From Corynebacterium kutscheri (GTDB lineage: Bacteria; Actinomycetota; Actinomycetes; Mycobacteriales; Mycobacteriaceae), in the NCBI RefSeq assembly GCF_000980835.1, contig NZ_CP011312.1:1364001-1428000 (forward strand): a stretch of 64,000 bases of DNA, given 5' to 3'. A model generated the notes under the pieces. That model made no database searches. It was not told the DNA's origin and saw only the letters and a list, made by a program, of their open reading frames with translations. The position numbers and the translations under genes were made by a program. The first letter of the stretch is position 1. Each line of letters opens with the position of its first letter. Below, in pieces: positions 58,201 to 64,000 of this stretch.

Positions 58201-58793
58201 AATTCAGCAGTTAAATCCTGTAGCCGATCAAGATTAGCCTGCATATTAACAAGTTTTCGCTGTGCTTTTTCTTTACGACGGCGATGTTTTAGCACCCCTG
58301 CCGCTTCTTCAATAAAAGCACGACGATCTTCTGGACGAGATTCAAGTATTTGAGCAAGGCGTCCCTGGCCAACAATGACGTGCATTTCACGGCCAATTCC
58401 GGAATCACTAAGCAATTCCTGAATATCCATCAATCTAGCTTTATTGCCATTAATCTCATATTCACTTGCCCCATCACGAAACATTCTTCTCGTGATAGAA
58501 ACTTCTTTATATTCGATAGGCAATACATTGTCGGAATTATCAATAGTCAGGGTGACTTCCGCACGGCCTAATGGTTTGCGTTGACCTGCTCCAGCGAAAA
58601 TAACATCATCCATCTTTCCGCCACGCAGGGTTTTTGCCCCTTGCTCACCCATAACCCAGGCGAGAGCATCAACAACATTCGATTTACCAGAACCATTCGG
58701 GCCTACTACGGCACAGATACCAGGTTCGAATTTCAGGGTCGTCGCAGACGCAAAAGACTTAAATCCTTTAAGCGTCAGCGACTTCAAATACAC
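55248..58793 (-). CDS. smc: Chromosome segregation protein SMC
   Basis: ABC-type ATPase of the condensin complex that organises and segregates the chromosome. Walker A is VVGPNGSGKSNVVDALAWVMG (residues 31-51), long coiled coils flank the hinge (~510-650, around GLSDGAALFDNSV to EGVIVGDGWYS), the signature is LSLLSGGEKSLTALAMLVAI and Walker B FYVMDEVEAALDD. 1181 aa is normal. GTG at 58793 has no Shine-Dalgarno but TATAGT exactly 6 nt upstream, so the transcript is probably leaderless. AcyP ends just before. Confidence 0.98.
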   Translation of the reverse strand: MYLKSLTLKGFKSFASATTLKFEPGICAVVGPNGSGKSNVVDALAWVMGEQGAKTLRGGKMDDVIFAGAGQRKPLGRAEVTLTIDNSDNVLPIEYKEVSITRRMFRDGASEYEINGNKARLMDIQELLSDSGIGREMHVIVGQGRLAQILESRPEDRRAFIEEAAGVLKHRRRKEKAQRKLVNMQANLDRLQDLTAELARQLKPLARQADAARRAASVQADVRDARLQLGGYQIVQLQEKLAAAQSRTQIVKEHVEEVSEQLEEATEITLELEDQLATITPAAEQAQQLWFSLSSLAERVSATQRIAADRAINVQLTAYSGTDPEELFARAERADKEYAELEENVALLTARLESIQEQVAEYEHIAQEADREHLAQVRAIADRREGVVRLLAAEEAQQAHVLALEAELARMQETLAEARQRIEITRTHLREVEAKISVAEPDKEEYIRATAEAEAAEQRLEDLRMQQHHRERNVSRLESRIETLSAQQGLSDGAALFDNSVAMATLVRAKKGCEKALAAVLAQVADGLAAPLPVNMSELVVAHSADIATTMVFAMEDTAQREKTQANRWRLDAYLPQSVTWLLDELSIDDRVAQAINRLLIDVVVAPSLAVAETVVRDDPRLRAVTYEGVIVGDGWYSFGQGAGKAVEITAYIEQAELELAQEIVHVEELLGTLSGAKQAADQARVRAASATASLQEQEAVFIGLKKDVERLRAQEQAHVTEYQRSAQRVGEMEQRLNKARQQWNITKDRLARVDRDIDDQDPSTHERDQAQENLAQIKAMELEAKLSLRSAQDRAEQASGRGASLRRQADHERMNKQRHEQMMHKRVRQAELARTVDTYAREINARVEKAVAQATRRRDELMTQRQAIVARLSQAKDKAQALNTQLLRLSDQAHQVDVQRSQAQVRLEEAQKKLQEQLGIAIPDLIRDYTPGADFDLGFQQDRLKKAEKALSSLGKVNPLALEEYKALEERYEFLSTQLSDVQQARTDLLGVVEDVDAKILQLFSDAWHDVEEEFPKVFRTLFPGGEGRLVLTEPEDMLRTGIEVEARPPGKKVKRLSLLSGGEKSLTALAMLVAIFRARPSPFYVMDEVEAALDDVNLRRLIALFEELRLDSQLIVITHQKPTMDIANVLYGVTMRGDGVTKVISQRMSTALMPESASGVVNQARDRQATDPGSKEVAD

Positions 58794-58799
58794 ATGAGC

Positions 58800-58805
58800 A
58801 CTATA
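58800..58805 (-). promoter_or_regulatory. Leaderless -10 box of smc
   Basis: TATAGT on the minus strand, 6 nt (GCTCAT) before the GTG of smc, inside the short acyP-smc gap. Confidence 0.55.
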
Positions 58806-58810
58806 GCAAA

Positions 58811-59086
58811 TTAGCGAGTTTCAAAGCCGCTCACGCCTTTAGGCTCAGTCCAACGTTCAATAGCTGTTTCAACAACACCAGGTCGGCCACTATAGTGTGG
58901 TTGGCGTAACCGATGCAGAATCTCATCAAGTTGTTCTTGAGTTCCTTCTGCCACAATACATACTCTGCCGTCGCTTAGATTTGTTGCACTTCCGCTAATA
59001 CCGAGTTCTTTGGCTTGGGCATAGCACCACCATCTAAATCCCACACCTTGTACCTGTCCATGAACCCAAATAGTAAGTCGATGCAT
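58811..59086 (-). CDS. acyP: Acylphosphatase
   Basis: Hydrolyses acyl phosphates. The 91-aa protein has the N-terminal signature VHGQVQGVGFRWWCYAQAKELG (catalytic Arg in GFR), and GSATNLSDGRVCIVAEG (Asn). Normal length. Between agcS (with a terminator in the gap) and smc; 17 bp before the smc start. Confidence 0.94.
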   Translation of the reverse strand: MHRLTIWVHGQVQGVGFRWWCYAQAKELGISGSATNLSDGRVCIVAEGTQEQLDEILHRLRQPHYSGRPGVVETAIERWTEPKGVSGFETR

Positions 59087-59137
59087 CTCGTTGCCTTTCT
59101 TAAACCCTGGTTAATCGTGTTTCTAGCTAGAATAAAT

Positions 59138-59175
59138 AAAAATCCGCATGCCATTTCTGTACCATGCGGATTTTT
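59138..59175 (-). terminator. Terminator of the symporter gene
   Basis: 13-bp perfect stem AAAAATCCGCATG / CATGCGGATTTTT (59138-59150, 59163-59175), T-rich on both strands. Separates agcS from acyP. Confidence 0.9.
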
Positions 59176-59203
59176 AAGCAAGCTAAGCGCAACGTAGCAC
59201 GCT

Positions 59204-60682
59204 TTAGTGCGTATCGACGGAGGTAATCACCTTGCCGCCTCGACGAGTAACCGGATCTGTACCATCCCAGCATTCAACATTAGGGATTTCTGGCAACATA
59301 TCTCGGTGGAAAACCGGGTCTAAGCCCTGAGCAGACTGCTGCACATAATTCTTGAGTAATTTCACTGCTACCCCGGCTAGTGGAACGATAGCGATAAGGT
59401 TAATCAGCACCATAATGGCGGCAAAGGTATCACCTAATGCCCATACCAATGGCACTGATCCAATAGAGCCACCGACAACACAGAACATGACAAAAATCCG
59501 GAAAATAGTCATTACCGTCTTGTTTTGAGTGAAATATTCAATGTTGGCTTGTGCCAAATAGTAATTGCCGATTACAGAACTAAAGGCAAGGAAGAACAGA
59601 ATAAGGGTGACAAAGTGAATGCCCCACTCACCTACTTCTCCGGCGAGCGCATGTTGGGTAAGCGATGCGCCCTGGGCTTTAACCCCATATTCTGGAGAGC
59701 CGAGCAAAATAATGAACGCAGTAATCGAGCACACCAAGATGGTGTCAAAGTATACGCCCAAGGTTTGCACAAGTCCTTGTTTAACTGGGTGAGATACTGC
59801 CGCAGTAGCAGCTGCATTAGGTGCAGATCCTTGGCCGGCTTCATTAGAAAACAAACCACGACGCATACCATTCATAAACGCTGCGCCTACTGTTGCCCCA
59901 ACAACTTCCTTGATACCTAGGGCATGTTCAAAAATCTCTAGGAACATCCCTGGTATAGCACTGATATTAAGTATGAGCACTAAAATGCCCACGATGAGAT
60001 AAAGCCCGGCCATAACCGGCACAATAACCTGGGTGAAATTAGCAATACGCTTAATGCCACCAAAAATAATCAGACCAGTCAGCGCGGCTAGTACAACACC
60101 AATGGTGAATTTAAAACTAACCGAAGTACTTTCCACTGAAGTGCCGATGGCTTCAACAATAGAGTTAGCCTGGATAGCGTTATACACAAAACCATAGGTA
60201 ATGGTAATGGCTATGCCAAAGATAACTGCTAACCACCGAGCGTTAAGACCACGGGTCATATAATATGCTGGACCGCCTACATAGGAGCCATCAGCATCCT
60301 TTGTTTTCCATAGCTGTGCGAGTGTTGATTCAACAAAAGCAGTTGCGCCACCTAAAAGTGCAATCATCCACATCCAGAACACGGCACCGGGGCCACCAAG
60401 AGTAATTGCTACAGCTACACCAGCAACGTTGCCGGTTCCTACTCGTGATGCTGCCGAGATCGTAAATGCTTTAAAAGCAGAAACACCTGCTACATCGGTA
60501 TGCGCATCATCGGTTGATTCGCTTTTTTCCACCACGGAACGAAACATTTCCGGAATCATCCGCACTTGTACCAATACGGTACGTATGGCGAAGTAAACTC
60601 CGGCTGCAATCAAAAGGAAGGGAATGACCTTCCACAGATTGTCATTGACTACGTTCGTAATGAACGACTCAAGGTTTTCCAT
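59204..60682 (-). CDS. agcS: Alanine/glycine:cation symporter (AGCS family)
   Basis: Sodium-coupled amino acid permease with about 11 membrane segments. The AGCS signature is visible as FTISAASRVGTGNVAGVAVAITLGGPGAVFWMW, with WMNGMRRGLFSNEAGQGSAPNAAAT and FVESTLAQLWKTKDADGSYVGGPAYYM nearby (shown in parts). ATG at 60682 gives 492 aa; a TTG further up would add an N-terminus without homology. TAAGAT lies 8 nt before the ATG. Substrate (alanine or glycine) is from family only. Confidence 0.92.
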   Translation of the reverse strand: MENLESFITNVVNDNLWKVIPFLLIAAGVYFAIRTVLVQVRMIPEMFRSVVEKSESTDDAHTDVAGVSAFKAFTISAASRVGTGNVAGVAVAITLGGPGAVFWMWMIALLGGATAFVESTLAQLWKTKDADGSYVGGPAYYMTRGLNARWLAVIFGIAITITYGFVYNAIQANSIVEAIGTSVESTSVSFKFTIGVVLAALTGLIIFGGIKRIANFTQVIVPVMAGLYLIVGILVLILNISAIPGMFLEIFEHALGIKEVVGATVGAAFMNGMRRGLFSNEAGQGSAPNAAATAAVSHPVKQGLVQTLGVYFDTILVCSITAFIILLGSPEYGVKAQGASLTQHALAGEVGEWGIHFVTLILFFLAFSSVIGNYYLAQANIEYFTQNKTVMTIFRIFVMFCVVGGSIGSVPLVWALGDTFAAIMVLINLIAIVPLAGVAVKLLKNYVQQSAQGLDPVFHRDMLPEIPNVECWDGTDPVTRRGGKVITSVDTH

Positions 60683-60770
60683 GGAGGCATATCTTACGCT
60701 GTCATAAGCGTGTGATGCACCTTGCAAGATGTAAAGAATGTCTTCTGCTACACCCTAAAACTGTCTTTAC

Positions 60771-61622
60771 CTAGTGTAACCGCTGGCATCTGAGACATAA
60801 ATGACTGGAACGATTGTGAAATTTTTCCCGAATTATTAAGCCACCACAGCGAGAACATGGCTTATCAGTTTGCCCATAAGCTTTTAAAGACAGATCAAAA
60901 TAACCAGAATTTCCATTAACGTCTACATACAAAGCGTCAAAACTAGTGCCACCTTGTTCAAGGGCTTTAGCCATTACCAATCGACCCGCAACTAAAAGTT
61001 CCTCAATTCTTTTTAGGCTGAGCTGATTAGCCTTATTACGCGGGTGTACTTGCGCCGCCCAAAGCATTTCATCTGCATAAATATTGCCAATCCCGGCAAC
61101 TATTTCCTGATTAAGTAATAGGGATTTAATGGTTGTACGTCGATTTTTTAGTTGTATTGCCAATCGACGAATATTTAACTGCGGGTCCATTAAATCCCGT
61201 GCAATATGGGTAATGTTTTCTGGCACTACCCCATCAAGGGTGTCGCTAAGCTCGCCAATCCACCAATAGCCAAAAGTACGCTGATCAACGAACCAAAGCT
61301 GATTGCCATCTGAAAGTTGTGCTTGAATGCGTAAATGAGTACGAGCATCCTTACTATCTGGCTGTTTTATCAACATCTGTCCACTCATACCTAAATGAAC
61401 AAGTAAACATGTATCGTCGTCTAGCACCGCCCACAAGAATTTGCCGCGTCGATCCATCGCACTTATTTTTCGACCAACAAGCCGAGCTTGTAGCTCAGCT
61501 TCCCCACCGATAATCGAGCGCACCGCTCGCGGATGGTGCACCGTTACTTCTTCGATACGACGATGCACAAGATGCTCGGTAAGTCCGCGACGGACTACTT
61601 CTACTTCCGGCAATTCAGGCAT
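60771..61622 (-). CDS. mutM: Formamidopyrimidine-DNA glycosylase
   Basis: Base-excision repair enzyme for 8-oxoguanine and FaPy lesions, with AP lyase activity. N-terminal catalytic MPELPEVEVVRRGL (Pro2, Glu3), VVGRKISAMDRRGKFLWAVL and LLVHLGMSGQML, and a C-terminal zinc finger PCSRCGGLIIREKFHNRSSHLCLRCQ. 283 aa is normal. Two base pairs after rnc (order yceD-rnc-mutM). Confidence 0.97.
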   Translation of the reverse strand: MPELPEVEVVRRGLTEHLVHRRIEEVTVHHPRAVRSIIGGEAELQARLVGRKISAMDRRGKFLWAVLDDDTCLLVHLGMSGQMLIKQPDSKDARTHLRIQAQLSDGNQLWFVDQRTFGYWWIGELSDTLDGVVPENITHIARDLMDPQLNIRRLAIQLKNRRTTIKSLLLNQEIVAGIGNIYADEMLWAAQVHPRNKANQLSLKRIEELLVAGRLVMAKALEQGGTSFDALYVDVNGNSGYFDLSLKAYGQTDKPCSRCGGLIIREKFHNRSSHLCLRCQRLH

Positions 61623-61624
61623 TT

Positions 61625-62374
61625 TTATTTACCCAAAAGAAGATTGTCGTTAAGTGCTAGCACTGCTTGATGTGCTGCTTGTTGTTCAGCAAGTTTCTTA
61701 TTATGGCCTTGTCCAGTACCAGCAAGTTCATCATTAATGCGTACCGTAGCGGTAAAAACTTGTGCATGATCAGGACCGACAGAACTTGACCCATACACAG
61801 GCATTGGCAGCCCCCGCTCCGCAACACGTTCTTGGAGGGTAGTTTTCCAATCATGATGATGTCCAGTTGCCGTAGCATTTTTGATCTTGTCAGCAAAGAG
61901 TCGAAGTACCGCATCCCTAGCGATATCAAAGCCAAAGGTCAGATACACCGCACCAATGAGTGCTTCCATTGTATCGGCAAGCAATGAATCTTTATCTCGC
62001 CCACCACTAGCTGATTCGCCTTTACCCAAAATAATATATGCGCCTAACCCAATCTCTCGGGCAACCTCACTTAAACCAAATCGCGAAACAATGGAGGCAC
62101 GCATTTTGGAAATATCGCTTTCCGGCCGCGAAGGAAAATTATTATAGAGCACGCCAGCGATACTTAACCCCAAAACTGCATCACCTAAAAACTCTAGGCG
62201 TTCATTATTGGGCAAATGTCCATGCTCATTGGCAAAAGACCTGTGGGTAAGCGCCAAGGTAAGCAAATCATCAGGAATTTCTACCCCAAAGTGTTCCAAT
62301 AGCGACTTATGATCGACTGTGTGAAAGGCTGCCGCTAAAGCTTGCTCACCAGTGATTTTCTTTTTTGCACTCAT
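61625..62374 (-). CDS. rnc: Ribonuclease III
   Basis: Double-strand RNA endonuclease for rRNA and mRNA processing. Signature NNERLEFLGDAVLGLSIA (Glu, Asp ligands) and DTMEALIGAVYLTFGFD (Asp, Glu), and a C-terminal dsRNA-binding domain (KTTLQERVAERGLPMPVY...NKKLAEQQAAHQAVLAL). ATG at 62374 overlaps the yceD stop (ATGA); a start at 62398 would lie inside yceD. 249 aa. Confidence 0.97.
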   Translation of the reverse strand: MSAKKKITGEQALAAAFHTVDHKSLLEHFGVEIPDDLLTLALTHRSFANEHGHLPNNERLEFLGDAVLGLSIAGVLYNNFPSRPESDISKMRASIVSRFGLSEVAREIGLGAYIILGKGESASGGRDKDSLLADTMEALIGAVYLTFGFDIARDAVLRLFADKIKNATATGHHHDWKTTLQERVAERGLPMPVYGSSSVGPDHAQVFTATVRINDELAGTGQGHNKKLAEQQAAHQAVLALNDNLLLGK

Positions 62375-62919
62375 AGAAATTTCTCCAACCCTGCCCACCT
62401 AGCATCAATACGTTCTTCTTCACCGCTAATTCCGTCTGGTTCTGGCACATCATTTTCTGCGCAACCGTCTGGGCATACCGGATTAAAGGGTAAGTTCATA
62501 CCTGCTTCATCTAGGAAAGCTTGTAGTAGATCTACGTGCTCATCGACAACCAGTGGTAGGGCTTCTTCTTCATCATCACCAGACTCTCCCTGAATCAAGT
62601 GGTCATGTGCGGCAAAAACAACATTCACCCTAAGCTCAGTATCAGGGCGCAAGGCAGTCAAACAGCGTACGCATTCACCGCTTAATTGTGCGCGTAATGT
62701 AGCATCAACCATCACTGCGTCACCAAGTGGGGTAAGTACTGCATCGACTTCCACCTCATCGCCTTCCTTAATGGCAATCATGGCTGGGCCAATACGAGTA
62801 GGACTAGCACCCCTATTGGTTTTGTATTCAGGGGTCATCCCCTCCCGAATAACGGTGCGGACATCAAAAACAAATGGAGAATTCTTATCAATCGTCGCTT
62901 TCGACATGCGTTTTATCAT
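62371..62919 (-). CDS. yceD: YceD/DUF177 family protein
   Basis: A 182-aa member of the DUF177 family (large-ribosome-subunit accumulation protein YceD), usually next to rpmF or rnc. The VDATLRAQLSGECVRCLTAL stretch holds the conserved Cys-x2-Cys; later PVCPDGCAEND shows a reduced second Cys pair compared with the usual form. AAGGA lies 7 nt before the ATG at 62919. rpmF, often next, is not present between yceD and rnc. Confidence 0.9.
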   Translation of the reverse strand: MIKRMSKATIDKNSPFVFDVRTVIREGMTPEYKTNRGASPTRIGPAMIAIKEGDEVEVDAVLTPLGDAVMVDATLRAQLSGECVRCLTALRPDTELRVNVVFAAHDHLIQGESGDDEEEALPLVVDEHVDLLQAFLDEAGMNLPFNPVCPDGCAENDVPEPDGISGEEERIDARWAGLEKFL

Positions 62920-62984
62920 ACCTGGTTCCTTATGCAGTCTTCATTTCTTAGCCTTAGGACCCCCGGTAACATCAATCCAGCAAT

Positions 62985-63036
62985 AAAAATCGTCGAGTAA
63001 CTGTGACAGACAGCCTTTGTTACTCGACGAGTTTTC
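62985..63036. terminator. Terminator of the sepIVA gene
   Basis: 12-bp perfect stem TCGTCGAGTAAC / GTTACTCGACGA with a 17-nt loop; T runs on both sides (TTTTTATTG on the minus strand). Confidence 0.85.
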
Positions 63037-63095
63037 TACAACTGTTATTGATAAATATCAACGCTATGCACGCGTATCATACTTATTTCCTACGC

Positions 63096-63809
63096 CTACA
63101 TTTCTGTTTTATAACCTTTACCAGCAACGCCTGCTCCACGACGTAATGCTTGACGATCCCGGCTTACCGCACGAAGGGTGGTAGAAAGCGATTCCTCAAA
63201 ACTAGCTAATTTCTGATCGACAAACTCATCACACTCAGCGCGAAGTCGATTTGAATCTTCATGAGCAATGCCAACCACCCGGTGCGCTTCTTCATTAGCG
63301 CGGCGTACTACTTCTGCCTCGCTAACTAACCGCTGTTGTTCGGCAAGCCCTTCTTCAATGCTTCGTTGGTACTGCTCATTTCCGCTAGCAATCAAACGTT
63401 CCGCTTCAGCATTAGCTCGGCTGACAGTATCATCAGCTTCCCGGTGTGCGGAATCAACAATGTGATGCGCGTCTTCTCGGGCTTTGCTTAAGGTAGCATC
63501 CGCACGATTTTCTGCGTCCACAACCATAGCGGAAGAATCTTCCTGTGCCCTGCTCAGTAATGAATCAGCTTCTTTTTGAGCGCCGTCGACAAGCTCATGA
63601 GCACGATCTTCAGCACTACGAATAATATCATCGCGACTATCGAGCACATCTTGTGCATCATCTATTTCTACGGGCAAGGCATTACGAAGATCATCAAGCA
63701 ACGCAAGCATCTCGCCGCGTGGAACCATGCAATTAGAGGTCATAGGTACCCCATGTGCTTGCTCGATGGTTTGGACTAATTCGTCAAGACACTCAAAAAC
63801 GCGGTACAT
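63096..63809 (-). CDS. sepIVA: DivIVA-like coiled-coil protein, SepIVA homologue
   Basis: A 237-aa cytoplasmic protein that after about residue 55 is one long coiled coil built of Ala-rich heptads (EDRAHELVDGAQKEADSLL, AREDAHHIVDSAHREADDTV). The N-terminus MYRVFECLDELVQTIEQAHG is typical of Rv2927c/SepIVA as I recall it; SepIVA is a mycobacterial septation factor with a DivIVA-like fold. The basic end RAVSRDRQALRRGAGVAGKGYKTEM may bind nucleic acid or membrane. Role here is inferred from Rv2927c and position near mutM-rnc. Confidence 0.85.
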   Translation of the reverse strand: MYRVFECLDELVQTIEQAHGVPMTSNCMVPRGEMLALLDDLRNALPVEIDDAQDVLDSRDDIIRSAEDRAHELVDGAQKEADSLLSRAQEDSSAMVVDAENRADATLSKAREDAHHIVDSAHREADDTVSRANAEAERLIASGNEQYQRSIEEGLAEQQRLVSEAEVVRRANEEAHRVVGIAHEDSNRLRAECDEFVDQKLASFEESLSTTLRAVSRDRQALRRGAGVAGKGYKTEM

Positions 63810-63851
63810 GGTGTTTAGCGTACCTAATTCCTACGCCAAGGGTATATGCAG

Positions 63852-63913
63852 ACACACAAAAACTGCTCGCGTTTCCTTAAGAAGTATGGTCTACTTCTTA
63901 AGGACGCGAGCAG
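63852..63913 (-). terminator. Terminator of gdh
   Basis: Long stem with a 2-nt bulge: CTGCTCGCGT-TT-CCTTAAGAAGTA pairs with TACTTCTTAAGG-ACGCGAGCAG (63863-63913) around a 5-nt loop; on the minus strand followed by TTTTTGTG. Sits 38 bp after the gdh stop. Confidence 0.93.
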
Positions 63914-63950
63914 TATCTGAGCATAAAAACTACGCCTAAAACTTTCTAGC

Positions 63951-64000
63951 CTAAATAATTCCCTGAGCTAGCATGGCATCGGCAACTTTCTTGAAACCAG
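63951..64000 (-). CDS. gdh: Glutamate dehydrogenase, C-terminal end (partial)
   Basis: Only the last 15 residues are in the window: GFKKVADAMLAQGII followed by TAG (63951-63953). This is nearly the same as the C-terminus of NADP-dependent glutamate dehydrogenases (E. coli ends GFVKVADAMLAQGVI), and in C. glutamicum gdh lies near this region. Assimilates ammonium by reductive amination of 2-oxoglutarate. The short visible part limits certainty. Confidence 0.8.
   Translation of the reverse strand, partial: GFKKVADAMLAQGII

Noticed and set aside
62371-62398. rnc start at 62398
   Set aside because: Would overlap yceD by 28 bp and adds residues unlike RNase III; ATG 62374 in an ATGA overlap fits better.

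Overview
The window is a chromosomal core segment of a low-GC Corynebacterium (order Mycobacteriales). The gene order matches what I remember of the Mycobacterium tuberculosis Rv2844-Rv2927c region and of the matching C. glutamicum region: proS, cobA/cobB/cobO, chelatase, mqo, mtr, map, penicillin-binding lipoprotein, ispG-rip1-dxr, rlmN, cdsA-frr-pyrH-tsf-rpsB, xerC-dprA-yifB-yraN, rnhB-lepB-rplS, trmD-rimM-rpsP, ffh-glnD-glnK-ftsY, smc-acyP-mutM-rnc-yceD-sepIVA, gdh. Mycothione reductase, a SepIVA-like coiled-coil protein, MEP-pathway genes and a MapB-type methionine aminopeptidase all fit. By eye the base composition is well below that of most corynebacteria, with many AT-rich codons and AT-rich gaps; I did not compute it. 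There is no phage, insertion sequence, CRISPR array, rRNA or tRNA that I can see.

Layout. 1-3 kb: end of a plus-strand gene, proS, and divergent yaaA. 3-9.1 kb: a minus-strand run mqo > chelatase (I and D parts in two frames) > cobO > cobB > cobA, in the cobalamin/corrin pathway; cobQ lies at 13-14.4 kb. 9.4-13 kb: plus-strand hydrolase, mycothione reductase and a membrane protein. 14.4-21 kb: map, a penicillin-binding lipoprotein, ispG, rip1 and dxr. 21-28 kb: small membrane proteins, rlmN, and the translation/nucleotide/lipid run rpsB > tsf > pyrH > frr > cdsA. 28-38 kb: M23-like protein, xerC, dprA, yifB, yraN, DUF2469, rnhB, lepB, rplS, tex. 38-45.5 kb: a flavin monooxygenase/FMN reductase pair behind a 32-bp perfect palindrome, then trmD-rimM-rpsP, a cupin, and an acyltransferase-3/SGNH membrane enzyme. 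45.5-64 kb: both SRP GTPases (ffh, ftsY) around glnD-glnK, a 1147-aa protein of unknown function, smc, acyP, an alanine symporter, mutM, rnc, yceD, sepIVA and the end of gdh.

Most worth a second look: (1) the chelatase gene is split by a frameshift that joins cleanly to a full-length fusion; (2) a 32-bp palindrome overlaps the -35 and spacer of a textbook leaderless promoter of the flavin-enzyme operon; (3) proS and yaaA start only 24 bp apart with adjacent, oppositely directed -10 boxes, and several other genes share the same leaderless spacing; (4) the 1147-aa protein between smc and ftsY is unrecognised; (5) amtB is absent from the glnK-glnD locus; (6) an inverted pair of DnaA-box-like sites lies in the yraN-DUF2469 gap; (7) the M23 protein lacks catalytic histidines. 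All calls are by reading; no database search or alignment was run.
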